Source of the DNA: Daucus carota subsp. sativus
Taxonomy: Eukaryota; Streptophyta; Magnoliopsida; Apiales; Apiaceae
NCBI RefSeq assembly: GCF_001625215.2
Contig: NC_030384.2
Span: forward strand, 36,738,390 to 36,802,389
DNA: 64,000 nucleotides
Direction of reading: 5' to 3'
The translations under genes and the position numbers were made by a program. Of the stretch, positions 1 to 11,810 are shown piece after piece (the stretch's first letter is position 1; each line of letters begins with the position of its first letter). Below the pieces are notes generated by a model, which did no database searches, had not been told where the DNA came from, and was given only the letters and a program-made list of their open reading frames with translations.

Positions 1-3000
1 TGTGGTTATTAATGGAAGAATCTGGAGCAGCCATATGGAACACAACCTCAGCACCTTCACAAGCTGCAAATAGATTCAGATCATGTGAGAACAGACTACA
101 TGGGAAGACAATGTATTCTAAGCTCAATCAAGTAAATTTTAGACAAAGATGAAGTCTTTTATAGTTTATAGCAACTCCAATTCAAGCATTCTCTAGGGAT
201 GCCGAGCATTGACAAATCATTACAAATATTATTTTTGTCAATTTTTCTCTCAACCATATCAATTTTTTGGCAACTTTACAGAAAAAAGCTTTAATACTTG
301 GCAACTCCAAAAGTTGCCTATATGGCCCCCAGTTCCCACATATTTATTTATGATAGAATATCAAAGAGCATATAATAGGTATGTTAAAATATGCCTTTTG
401 AACATATGTATAGGATATAGCTTTAACCACATTTTGAGGGGTGCCAAAAGTTGGCAACCTCTCTTGGTCTTGGGACCCAAGATATATATGCCACATAGAT
501 GTTGGCATTTTTCTTGGCAACATAGATGTTGACCCTTTTCAAGAGACTCTTAGTTCACCCCCTAAACAATTTTAAAGCTTTAAATAACTAGATTCTACTT
601 TTAAAAAGGTGTAATAAGTGATGCACATCTAGCAAATTGACTTTTAAATAGTTTAGATTGATCTAATGAGGTATGGTGAACATTTTGTGATATATTGTGC
701 TACAGTGCATGTTGTAATATAATAAAAATGTCATTCCGACTCTTCTGTTTAGGTAGCCACACCCGTGTCATGCATATGGAAACTCATACGACTGAAATAC
801 GGACACTTCGACCAACCACATATGAGTTGAACATAAAATGCAAACCCAAAAAAATGAGAAGAAAGAAACAAATATAAATAAAAAACAAGTAGAGAAGATC
901 CTTAATTTGTAAAGTTCTTTAGATATCATGTTCAACCTGAATTTGATTGTTACTTTTTGTTAAGGTATCTACTTAACATGCTTTTTTATGAATATATTAT
1001 GCAATGTCCCCATGTCCAAAAATTAGACAGTGTCCATGTGTCCATAATTTTCAGATTTTTCAAGTATGACCATCGGAAATGTGTTGTTTCTGACACTTGG
1101 TATCCGATGCAGAGTAACATAATAATATATTGCTAGTGTGGATGTTAGAAATTATTTAATCACATACCACAACTTGGTCTTTGTACCAATAATATGGAAC
1201 TTCAATGATAATAATTAAAGTGAATCTGTAAGGGCATAATATCGTGTATTTTGTGTAAAATAAATGTAAAAAGACATAAGAGAGTTATATTTGAAAATTA
1301 CATATATATATATGATCCAGTAGCAGCAATGGGTTTTGCACACTGAACATGACTTTGTGAAAAAAGTTGTGCACATATACTATATCCCATATTTAACAAG
1401 CATAAAAGGGAACTTTGGTTGTCACTCAACCACGGAAAAAATGGACAAGATAGATTAGAACTTGAAACTGACAACCACAAAATAAAAGGTACGGATATTC
1501 TCTATGGTATCACTATACAATTGGCTTTTGTCAATGGTATCATCACATTTTTTTGCTTCTATCATGTACATTTGATTTTCCACATGTAATTACCCTCATG
1601 TTATGTAAAAGTAATAGATTTGATTTAAAACCGTAAAACAAATTGTATATTTGATTTTTTTAAAAAAAAATACATGAAAGAGACTTTTGAAGCATGTAAA
1701 CGGAGTTAAGATGAGTGAGAAACATTCAAACTTCATGATTGAACTTTGATCATTTATATCTCACTCATCTTCACTCAGGTTCACATGATTTAAGAGTCTA
1801 TTTCATGTATTTTTTACAAAGAATTCAAATGCTCAATTTGTTTTACGGTCTGAAATCAAATCTACAACATTTTATTTAACATAAGGATATTACATGTGAA
1901 AAACCAAATTTATAGGGTGGGTCACCGCAGATAGAAGTTAAAAATGTGATATATCATTGACAAAATCCAATTGTACGGTCGTACCATAGAGAATATCCCT
2001 AAAACTACTATATATTGATGAGAATATTGTTCTGAAGATTACCTTAAGTAAATTCCGTATAACAAAATTGAGGATGTATTGCTAAGTGAACTCTCATGTA
2101 AAATCATAACAAATATTAATACATCACTAATAAAATGAAGTATAATATACTCCCTCCGTCCCTTTTTAGTTGTCACATTTCTATTTTTGTTGGTCAAATT
2201 GACTAAGTTTTGACCAAATATTATAAGTCACTCACTCATTGTATTAAAAAACTAAAAATTACATCTTAAAGTAGATTAAAAGTTATTTCCGATGATATAT
2301 TTTTTATATTTTATCAATTGATAAATTATTAATAAATTACAGTCAAATTTTAGTCAATTTGACCGGCACAAAACCAAATATGACAACTAAAAAGGGACGG
2401 AGGGAGTATCAAATATTCAGACTGATTTTTGCGATTTATTTTTCAAAAAACATAGATACATGATGTTAAGTCCACAAAGTAGAATTCTATTTAATATGTT
2501 TTAATATTAATTATTATTCATTTTATAACTAAAAGATTAATATTAAAATTATTTTTATATTCTATGCTATTGACATGGGGATAAAATATACTAAAGTATA
2601 TAAAAACAATTTAAAAGATATGAGAAGTGGTTCATCCAATTTAACCAAAAAAAATTATATATCATTTCAGAGTATGAGAGTAAGTTTAATATTTATAACA
2701 TTTTTATAATTTCTCAATAAACAAATTTTAATTTTAGAAAAGTTTGAAATATTATTATTCCACTGAAAATATCAACTTAGTGATGTAGCATACTTTATTT
2801 TATTATTTTAGTATGTTAACATGTTTTCAGTTTGAATTGCTTACTTGATAATACAACATGGTGTCGTTTTTCTAGATTCCCTTGGAAAACTATCCTGAGG
2901 TAATTCTCAGCAACAGTAGTTTATTAAATGAATAATTTGTAGTGTGCTTACTTAAGGAGCAATAGGTCGATAAGCAGTTTAGCAGTGTCCGCCTCATGTG

Positions 3001-3897
3001 ATCTTAATATAGTTTGTAGGCTACTATATTAACCAATTAATAAAAACTATATCAGCATGTGAAAGATATTATCACACCATATTGAGACAGCAGAGGATCT
3101 CCTAATGCTTAGGACTTAAAACGATTTAACAGATAGAAGTATCAGCCAGTGCATATTCTTAATTCGTTATCAGCCCGCACATGATACGAAGTCAGGTCAC
3201 AAACTTAAACATGTAATCTTATGATCCCATATCATACATATACTCGTGTCTCATTACATAAATCCTTATGACTCGAAATCATACACATATATGAATATCA
3301 GCTACATTTGTGAAATATACTGTGCAAGCAACACCTACGTGATCAGCTACTAGCTACTTATCATGGTAACATGTATAACATATGTCTAATATACAACTTT
3401 AAGCCAACCGAAACAGTGCCTATCAGTCAAGAATAAGTGATAAATTAACTCAAACTTTCCGCAGAAATCATATTTTTTCAATCACGTGTCACAGGCATAC
3501 CGATAAACCCTAAACCCTAAACCGATAAAACACAATCTAACAATCCTGATCACATTTCAACATTATACGCACATCAATCCAACATCAAAAAAATTAAATT
3601 AAACAAAATTAAGGGGTAAAAAAGACCTTTGAGCACTTGCGATTTATCGCGAAGATCAGCGGAGACATAAGAAGCACGGCCTGATTGTAAAGCTTGAGCT
3701 AGGGCACCAGATTCTTCAGAGGGATCGAGATTGATTTTAGGACCTAAATCAGCGATACGAACACAGAACGTGTCACAACGGATCAGCATTTCGACCAGAT
3801 GTCGCGCCGCGAAGCCTCTTCCTCCTGTGACTACGCACCAGCTCCGTTGTTGTGGTTCAGCCACCTCGGAATTGTGGTGTTGTTCTGGTTGAGCCAT
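1..3897 (-). CDS. 3beta-hydroxysteroid dehydrogenase/C4-decarboxylase, 5' part only
   Basis: Coding exons are complement(3627..3897) and complement(1..63, continuing off the left edge). Exon 1 opens with MAQPEQHH and carries a short-chain dehydrogenase nucleotide-binding start, VVTGGRGFAARHLVEML, around residues 22-38. It ends in DKSQVLK with a phase-1 GT donor. Exon 2 resumes after a CAG acceptor as ACEGAEVVFHMAAPDSS, which matches the plant enzymes that oxidise and decarboxylate 4-carboxysterols during C4 demethylation at the ER. That function is family knowledge. The catalytic YxxxK and the membrane or reticulon-like C-terminus would lie outside the window, so intactness cannot be judged. 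The 3.56-kb intron holds two small inverted-repeat transposons and a telo-box motif. Confidence 0.88.
1493..1998. mobile_element. Fold-back MITE, 506 bp, family not recognised
   Basis: The ends are matching inverted repeats: GGATATTCTCTATGGTA at the left and its complement at the right. The similarity runs inward for well over 100 bp on each arm as an imperfect palindrome (for example CAATTGG..TTTTGTCAATG on both arms). There is no coding capacity. I could not define a clean target-site duplication, so the superfamily is open. It sits in intron 1 of the sterol dehydrogenase gene. Confidence 0.75.
2150..2406. mobile_element. Stowaway-like MITE (Tc1/mariner), 257 bp
   Basis: The terminal inverted repeat begins CTCCCTCCGTCCCTTTTTAG and is repeated in inverted form at the right end. 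The element is flanked by TA dinucleotides (2148-2149 and 2407-2408). These are the hallmarks of Stowaway elements. It is non-coding, AT-rich inside, and the arms remain very similar, so it is fairly young. It lies in intron 1 of the sterol dehydrogenase gene. Confidence 0.9.
3505..3523. promoter_or_regulatory. Telo-box (interstitial telomere-like motif)
   Basis: Two and a half copies of the plant telomere unit AAACCCT lie about 100 bp inside intron 1 of the sterol dehydrogenase gene. In plants, telo-boxes close to transcription starts bind TRB-type proteins. A G-box core (CACGTG) lies close by at about 3484. Confidence 0.55.
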
Positions 3898-6800
3898 CTC
3901 TGAATGCTATTGTTGTGGTTCACTTTCACGACTCACGAATGGAAGAAAGGGGGGAAGCCTCGAAAGATATACTAGTATTTAATCTCTTCAAGGAACGACA
4001 GCGTTTGGATACAAGTGACGTGAAAGTAGCATGAGTATGGGAAGGATCCGGAAAGAGAACCGCGCAGGCTTAATTAAATTATTTTTATTATTTCTTATTT
4101 TTCAGGATTCATTTCCAAGATAGGGCATGAGAATAATTAGCGAGGCTCAGCAAATTTATTAGCAGGTACAGTAATAAAATAAATGATAAATTTTCTCTTT
4201 TTTCCTTAAAGTTTTGTTCATTTTTGTTTATATTTTCCTTAAAGTAATATAATAAATGACTGCGACGAAGTATATATTCATAAGCATAAGTGTTGTGAAC
4301 TTTATCGTGAGTATGATATGATATCTGCGTGAACCTTGACAAGTGTGAAATCTCTCTACACGCTCTCAACGATATTAAAATTCACCATGCACTCAAACTG
4401 GAAGGAACCATTGAAGAAAAATAATCACACTTTCTTGTTAATATTAGTTACACTCGCAAAATTTTGTTTTAATCATTGGTAAAGCAGCTTGAAAATGGCT
4501 TACAACAAAGTGCAGTACTCTCAATGTACAACTTGAAAATGACTTTTATAACTCAATTATGCGGCCAAAGTAGAGGATTTACAGTAGACAATGACCAGTA
4601 TCACTTTTATTTTAAAATTTACTCTCTTCCCTTAAAAGGTTATGTCCGATTATTAACTCGGCCTAGTCCTGTTATTTTTGACTTCAACAAACGAGAAAAC
4701 TTTGTCCACTTATAAAATGTCAGATCATGATTACATCAGCTCATACCCACCTCTCTCGAATTTGACGTAGTTATAGACCATGATGATAACACGTCAAGAC
4801 GATGCTGTGCAGTATCTCTGTATTGATAGAAGTGAACCTTTGGTCCTCTCCGGAGAATAATAAGCAATTATCCCAAGTTACACCCACATATGTTACATAT
4901 GAAGAACTCCACTAAACATATTTTATTATGAAAATTTCATGGTGTCTATTATCCAAAATACATATGTTTTATAGATTAAAACATAATACCAAAAATAATA
5001 TCCGTTTAGAAAAATAACATTTACGGAGCACACACATGTTTTGCATTGAAAATAATATATCTATAATTTGTGTTCTATAAAAACTATGACATTATTAATT
5101 AGACATTGATGTGTTATATAAAAAAAAACGTGGTCATGAGATATAACTTATGCAAATGACCAAAAAAACAGTAAAAAATTAGAGATTACATAAATATAAG
5201 ATACAATACATGCAACTTAGGTGGCCAATCGAGCGGTTTTGAACCGATCGTTCGGAACCGACCCGGCAAAAAATTCGTCAAAATTCGATTCGGGACGGGC
5301 TTGATTCGGCCCGGACCGACTCGTTATATTTCACGAAGCGAATACGAATCCTAATATCAGAAACCGGAACCGGCCCGCGAATTAACGAGTTGGTGACAAT
5401 GCGAACGACCCGCGGTTCAAACGAACGAATCGAACGAATGAACCGCGAGTCAACGAGCTGTTCAACGGTTCAACGAACCGAACGAACGGTTCATAAATGA
5501 ATAAATGAATTAGATTAATTTAGTTTTCTAATTTTAAAATTTGTCTAGTGTAGTTTTTTTTTATGTATCGATGTAGTTTGTTCCGTTTTTTTAGAGAGGA
5601 GTCCTCTCAAATTAATTGTAAAATATATTTTAATTAATAAAATTTATACGAGGTACCAACCTCTTTTATTTTATTTTATTTTATTTTAATTAAAAAATAT
5701 GGTAATATAAGATAACTGAACTAAAACTAATCCGAGAAAAGACGCGAATCATTCGCGAATCGATTCGTGATTCGCGGATCAATTCTGATTCGCGAATCAC
5801 GAATCGATTCGCGAATCGCGAATGATTCGCAGTTTAAGGCTGACGCTGAATGTTTGTCCTGTCTCGATTTTTTTTTGACTTCTTTTATTTACTAAAATAA
5901 TGAATTTATTTTTAAAAAATAATTGATTAAATGAACTTAAATATAAAACAAAAAATTTAAAAAAAAAATAAAAATGAACCGTTTCAACTCGTGAACCCGC
6001 GAATCGGTTCACGAGCTGATTCGGACGAATTCGGCCCGGAACCGGACCGGCCCGCCTAATCAAACGGGCCGGTTACGAATCATGTTCCTATAACCCGGCC
6101 CGATAAAAATTCAGCCCGGCCCGATCCGGACCGCCCGTTTGGCCACCACTACATGCAAGTATTAGAGAACTACTTCTTATCTCAATACAGTCATGCTCAA
6201 ATAACAATCAAATTAAATTTATAAATTATAATAGAGTAATGTGATTCATGAGGTGGGATGATGTCAATGTCTGGACGGAGATATATATACAAGTTTAATT
6301 GATCAAATTATTTATAAACTCCTGACGAATAAAATAATTTTGTTTGTTTACAAATTTAATAATTAAATATTTTTGTGAACTTGTTCATGAATTATTCTTA
6401 TATACATATTAACAAATTTGTTTATGAACTATCGAAGCAAATCTCATTGTAATTAAATTTATGATTTCAAATATTTCGTTTAGAATCGACACCTTTATGA
6501 TTTGAATCAAATTCTTTTTAGTTGAACTCCCGTTTGCGAGTATATGATCTCACTATTTCAAATTAAAACATTCCTGTATGTCATAATTTTAATAAATAAC
6601 GTCTAGATATCAGATTTCATAAAAATGACCCTAAATATCACTTTAAAACACAATTGTAAATTATGCTCATACAAAACATCAAATTTTATAGCATTTCAAG
6701 TAATTTTTTATTATTTTTTTAAAAGTTGAAATATGCTATTTAAAATTGTGTTTTTCAAAATGCTATTCTAACTTCTAAGTTGTGTTTTGAGTGCAAAAAG

Positions 6801-8319
6801 CTACTTTATCCTAGGTATTTTTTTTATTTTTTTAAAGTTCAAAAGACTACTTAAATTGATTTTTTGAGTACAAAATATTATTTTAAGTTGTGGTTTTGTT
6901 GCAAAACGCATTTTTATATAAGATTATCAAAATTATTTTTCTAAAAAAAAAAAATGGTAAAACGCAACATGAAATTGCGTTTAATATTTTCCTATTGATG
7001 CAAGACGATCTCACACTCGTAATATTCATGATATATTTTGAAACTGTGATATTTGGGACATTTCAACTTTAAATTATGATATTATGGACATTTTCCTAAT
7101 AAAATAAAGTAAAAAACTAACCGGACAAAGTTAGATTTTAACTATAGTTAAGTTTAACGATAAAGGGCAGGAGGAAGAGTATATATATGAAACCCATGCT
7201 TGCCTGCCCTTTAATTTGTCATATCAATCCCATTTTATTTTCCGAAATATTGTTCATAAGATCTCCACGGTGGGGTTTGACCAAAATTAAGTCTTTCTTT
7301 TGATTTTCAATCTGGGGGGAAATACAGACACTTCAATTGCAGCTCCAGCTTGTATGGTGATTCAGATATATTCGCTACAGGTATTTGTTTAATTTTAAAT
7401 TTACTTGTATTTTCTCATTCATTTTACGCCTACAATGCATTTTGTGACTGAATCTAGGGTTTCATTTTTGCAATAGAAGACTAAATGTGCGAATTTGCAT
7501 GATGAAATTTGACTGTTAGTTGCTCCTCTGTTACCTGAATTTTGGTTTAGATCTTTAATTAGGTTGTGAAACTGTGTGTGGATTATCTTAGGGTTTGAGT
7601 TGTCCGTTGAATTGTTGTTGGTTAGCGGAAATTAGTCGACTTGTTATTATATATTTGATGGTTTTATATCCATTTGTATTGTTTATTACTTGAATCTGTT
7701 ACGGACAGAGTAGTGCTTTGAGGTGATGATGGTGCATTGATGGATGTAAACATAATCTGTGGAGGATTATTGTAGTTCTCGTAATACCAAAGTTTTTATT
7801 AATAGCTGAGAACTTTAATTTAAAATTGCGAGCTTTGTGTGATTTTTTTCTAATTTCAAGCTAGATTTAGAAGCATCTGCATTTAAAATCTTAAGGTTTT
7901 TGCGTGATAATAAGATAGACAGTAGTGGTATGTGTTCATATCATCTCTCTCATGCTATTTCAGGTTAGAATCAGTTCATATGCTAACTGGTATGAAATAT
8001 TGAGCTCTCTTTGGAGAAATAAAAATGCTAGCTGCAACAGAAGTTATTCTGCCTAGAATTAAGTGTTTTGCTTCGTATTTTAGTGGTCAAATCCCATAAA
8101 ACAGTTACCTCTTTAAAAGCTTTTTCTTGAGACGATTGTTTTTGATTTCCTGTCTGAATCAGGTAATAGATGATTACTCGGTCTGCGTGAGACATTTAAC
8201 TTCTAGAATCTGTTATCTGCGTGTTTTAGGTCCCGCTGTTACCGCCCATAGCAAGTACTGGTGAAAAGGATCGAAGTCTACTTAAGCTGACGATCGGCTG
8301 ACGATCGGTTTTGAAAGTT
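3898..8319. other. Spacer between sterol dehydrogenase and DnaJ genes, with DnaJ leader
   Basis: No convincing gene is present; the open frames are short and unlike any family I know. The left end is the promoter and leader of the minus-strand sterol gene. The middle holds the hAT-type element. From about 7100 the sequence looks like the DnaJ promoter: a TATA stretch at 7180-7188, then a probable untranslated exon to 7380 (CTACAG followed by the donor GTATTTG), and an intron to 8229 (GTTTTAG acceptor). The leader resumes at 8230. Confidence 0.6.
5217..6151. mobile_element. Non-autonomous hAT-like element, 935 bp
   Basis: The termini are inverted: TTAGGTGGCCAATCGAGCGG at the left, matched by the complement of CCGCCCGTTTGGCCACCACTA at the right. 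An 8-bp near-identical duplication flanks it (CATGCAAC at 5209-5216, CATGCAAG at 6152-6159), as hAT insertions make. Both subterminal zones are rich in CCGG/CGAAC words, unlike the AT-rich surroundings. A strong hairpin lies at 5743-5830. No transposase frame is present. Confidence 0.8.
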
Positions 8320-10494
8320 ATGGAATGCAATAGAGATGAGGCGGGTCGAGCAAAAATTATTGCCGAGAAGAAATTGGAGGACAGGGATTTTGCTGGTGCA
8401 AAGAAATTTGCCTTAAAGGCCCAAAATCTTTATCCTCCTCTTGAGGGTCTTTCCCAGTTGCTGACGGTACTTGATGTGTATATTGCAGCAGAAAATAAAA
8501 TTAGAGGGGAAATGGATTGCTACGGAGTATTAGGTGTACCCTGTTCTTCTGACGATGAAACAATAAAGAAACAGTATAGGAAGTTGGCTCTTATACTTCA
8601 CCCTGATAAAAATAAGACAATCGGTGCGGATGGTGCCTTTAAGCTTCTCTCAGAAGCCTGGGGTTTGTTGTCTGACAAGGCAAAGAGGTTAGCTTATAAC
8701 CAGAGGAGGAGTTTAAATGGGTTCCAACAGAGAGTTCCGTCTCAGTCAGGAAGGCCATCAGCAGTTCCCAGTGGAAATGGCTTCCATAATGTAACAAGTA
8801 GAGCGCCTCATTTAAAACCAAAATCTCATAAGAAGACTGCTTCCCCACCAGTATTTCGAACAGATACATTTTGGACTATTTGCAACCAGTGCAAGATGCA
8901 TTATGAATATTTGAAGGTATACCTCAATAACACCCTCCTGTGCCCCAATTGTCATCAGGCTTTTCTGGCTGCAGAGATTGCACCTCCCGACAATCTTCCC
9001 CAGTCTTCCAGTGCAAATTCTGAGCAGTCACATCAGAAAATAAGCAAGCAAGCTCCCAATGGTAAATCAGGTAAAAACATTACATCAACACAAAATGTTC
9101 GACAAGGAGGGTCAGCGGCTCCGAATTTACATAAGCATTCAAATCTCCATTCTGGTACCTCCAATGTCTGTAGGACAGGCAAAGGTGAACCCTCCATTGC
9201 TGCAAAATCTGCAAATGTTGTTCAGCAAGCAAATGAGAGATTAAAGAGAGCAAGAGAGGAGTCACAAGATACTTTTTACAGGGTAGAACTTCCATCTAAG
9301 AGAAGGGCAGTAGATGGTGCTGGATCCGGATTGCAAAACCGTTTTGGGTTGCATGGGTTTTTTGGCATTATTAACAAGCCTAATGGAACTAGGGAGTTGA
9401 CGCCGCTTGAAAATCGGAACATGTTAATTGGAAAAGCCCTGAAGGACGTCAAGAGTAAATTGAGTGAATGGACCTTTGATGCTGCTAGGAAGGCTGAAGA
9501 GAGAAGGAAGATTGAACAAAGAAAGCAAGAAAAATTGAAGAATGGGATAAAGTTTGATGAAAAATTGAGTGTGATTGGTGAGTACTCCCTTGCCAAAGAT
9601 GGAACCAGAGAGTATGTCAATTGCACTTCTGTCGATGGCGAGTCCAAGGAGGACCCTATAGCTCCGGCAATGAATGTTCCAGATCCTGATTTTCATGATT
9701 TTGATATAGATAGGACAGAAAGCTCTTTCGGAGATAATCAAATTTGGGCTGCATATGACGATGATGATGGCATGCCGCGCTTCTATGCTTTCATTCACAA
9801 GGTTATCTGTAAGAAGCCATTCAAAATGAGAATAAGTTGGCTCAATTCGAAAACAAACAATGAATTTGGTCCACTGGAGTGGGTTAGTTGTGGGTTCTCC
9901 AAGACCTGTGGAGTTTTCAGGGTCGGGAAATATGAAATCAACAAGTCTTTAAATTCATTTTCACACAAGGTCAAGTGGACGAAAGGTGCACGAGGTGTCC
10001 TACAAATACTTCCGAAAAAAGGAGACATATGGGCTCTATACAGGAACTGGTCTCGTGACTGGAATGAACTTACCCCTGATGAAGTCATCCACAAATATGA
10101 CATGGTGGAAGTGCAGGATGACTACAGTGAAGAACAAGGTGTGTCTGTAACTCCTTTAGTCAAAGTTGCTGGCTTCAAGACGGTATTTCATCCACATCGG
10201 GATAGTGATAAGGTGATGAAAATACCAAATGAAGAGATGTTCCGATTTTCTCATCAGGTTCCACACTACACACTTACAGGCCAAGAAGCTGAAAATGCTC
10301 CGAAAGGCTACCTGGAGCTGGATCCAGCAGCTACGCCACTGGAGCTTCTTCAAGTGCTTCCAGAAATTGATAAGGTGCCTGCTATGAAGGAAGAAGTAAA
10401 CGTTGAGGATCAACCGCAAGGTGCCTCGGGAAATGGTGTAGTTGATACAGCTAAAGGTGCTCTGCTTGCTGAAGAAAGAGAACAGATGTTATAA
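8320..10494 (+). CDS. J-domain co-chaperone with DUF3444
   Basis: A single coding exon of 724 residues. The start is the first ATG (8320, MECNRDEAGRAK), a form shared by plant homologues; the frame is open slightly further upstream but only with TTG. A TPR-like N-terminal helix region is followed by a J domain at about residues 66-130 (YGVLGV.., HPDK at 94-97), so it should stimulate Hsp70 ATPase. Two CxxC pairs around residues 190-216 resemble a zinc ribbon. A lysine/arginine-rich helix (about 395-425) precedes the DUF3444 domain (about 440-650, with WAAYDDDDGMPRFYA and DIWALYRNWS). DUF3444 proteins are plant-specific and probably nuclear, and their client is unknown. The leader contains a tandem 11-bp repeat directly before the start. 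Confidence 0.93.
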   Translation: MECNRDEAGRAKIIAEKKLEDRDFAGAKKFALKAQNLYPPLEGLSQLLTVLDVYIAAENKIRGEMDCYGVLGVPCSSDDETIKKQYRKLALILHPDKNKTIGADGAFKLLSEAWGLLSDKAKRLAYNQRRSLNGFQQRVPSQSGRPSAVPSGNGFHNVTSRAPHLKPKSHKKTASPPVFRTDTFWTICNQCKMHYEYLKVYLNNTLLCPNCHQAFLAAEIAPPDNLPQSSSANSEQSHQKISKQAPNGKSGKNITSTQNVRQGGSAAPNLHKHSNLHSGTSNVCRTGKGEPSIAAKSANVVQQANERLKRAREESQDTFYRVELPSKRRAVDGAGSGLQNRFGLHGFFGIINKPNGTRELTPLENRNMLIGKALKDVKSKLSEWTFDAARKAEERRKIEQRKQEKLKNGIKFDEKLSVIGEYSLAKDGTREYVNCTSVDGESKEDPIAPAMNVPDPDFHDFDIDRTESSFGDNQIWAAYDDDDGMPRFYAFIHKVICKKPFKMRISWLNSKTNNEFGPLEWVSCGFSKTCGVFRVGKYEINKSLNSFSHKVKWTKGARGVLQILPKKGDIWALYRNWSRDWNELTPDEVIHKYDMVEVQDDYSEEQGVSVTPLVKVAGFKTVFHPHRDSDKVMKIPNEEMFRFSHQVPHYTLTGQEAENAPKGYLELDPAATPLELLQVLPEIDKVPAMKEEVNVEDQPQGASGNGVVDTAKGALLAEEREQML

Positions 10495-11296
10495 GATTAG
10501 CAAAGAAGGGGTGGATCCTAGTTAATCATCTCGAGTTTTTTAGCATGTGAAGAATTAAGATTAGTAGAACGTGAAGAATTTCGAGCATACACAAGTAGTT
10601 AAATTTTTGGGTATACAGGTTATCATAATTAGATATAATTGAAATTTTTGACGCTATGAAAAGTGGAAACTAGCGTCTTGATTTAGAACTTTTGCAGCGT
10701 GGAATTGTGTCAGAAACTCATATTTTGCTAACTATTTTGAAGCCTATGTAAGCTTCTGCTAGCAATTCCAGCATAAGTTGTGAGGGAGATTTGTGCCTTA
10801 TTCTAATTGCCATGATCTTTCTGTCCCTATACAAGTGAAAAGTTCTTTCTCTTTCTCTCGATACTTTCTTCAAGTCAGCATCATTGTTCTCCAATGCATC
10901 CTTCGCAAGTATAGATAATACCATACTGTAGTTTATGAACATGTGAAGCATTAGACATCCGAATTTCAGCCTATTATCTTTGGCATTGATATTTATTTTT
11001 CATATATATATATATTAGGACCTGGTACCTGACATATGTAAATAAAATAAAATAAATATTGAACACAAAATAATTATAATATATTAAAAAAATTAAAATT
11101 TATTTTCATATATTAATAAAATGAAAAATAAAATTAAAAAGTCAATACAAGACACTGATACTAGTAGATGTTGATAAATTCTTTATTTTTCTTCACCCCG
11201 TAACTCACAAAGTGTTCTTATAATTCTTAAATAATGGACGGCGACAAAATGATCAAACTAGGCACTAGGGTTTAATCACCTCCACAGTCCACGGGC

Positions 11297-11418
11297 ATTT
11301 TTGTAGAGTACACCTTTAAACTACCATTAGTAACTCGAGATAAAGAAGTTAGGAGGTATTTTTGTAGATTACACCTTTAAACTACCATTAGTAACTTGGG
11401 ATAAAGAAGTTATAATTC
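11297..11418. repeat. 61-bp tandem duplication, two copies
   Basis: The unit (ATTTTTGTAGA..ACACCTTTAAACTACCATT..) occurs at 11297-11357 and again at 11358-11418 with only a few differences. It suggests a recent local duplication in intergenic DNA. Confidence 0.85.
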
Positions 11419-11507
11419 ACTTGCCAGCTACTTTTTCTAGTCGACAGCCTATTTTCCAGCTGAAAAAAAAAGAACCATGTAATCAATTTTGTTCTTAAGA
11501 ATAGATA

Positions 11508-11810
11508 CTCTTCCGGTTTAAAAGCGGACAGCTAGAACAAAATTTTAAATTAGAAGCTAATTTTCAAAACTGTTTCCACCATCTTAATTTATAAATCCTT
11601 TTTGCTTTTCTAAGAGTCAAATTGACTAATTTTTAATTAACTATTAAAAAATATTTATTTGTTGTTTTGAAAAATAAAAAAAAACATAGTAAAATAGACT
11701 TGATTTATTTTTTGATGATAATTTTTTTTAATTTTTTTTCAATTATATAATATCTATAAATTTCAGTCCAAGTATAGTCAATTTGACTAGTCAAAAGTCA
11801 ACGAAGAGAG
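11508..11810. mobile_element. Stowaway-like MITE, diverged, 303 bp
   Basis: It is flanked by TA (11506-11507 and 11811-11812). The ends are CTCTTCCGGTTTAAAAG and the complement of a GTCAAC..GAAGAGAG end, an older version of the CTCCCTCCGTC terminus. The right inner part shares the GTCAAATTGACTA word with the element at 2150. Confidence 0.6.

Noticed and set aside
1000-1120. Repeated GTCCATGTGTCC / GACACTTGGTATCC words
   Set aside because: They suggest a decayed MITE, but no matching opposite end could be found.
8311-8319. TTG start for the DnaJ gene
   Set aside because: Nuclear plant genes start at ATG; the ATG at 8320 fits the family N-terminus MECN.
10718-10951. Minus-strand 77-residue frame (LAKDALENNDADLKK.., QLMLELLAEAYIGF)
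   Set aside because: The composition is somewhat protein-like, but there is no recognisable domain, no splice-linked neighbours, and it lies in the likely DnaJ 3' region.
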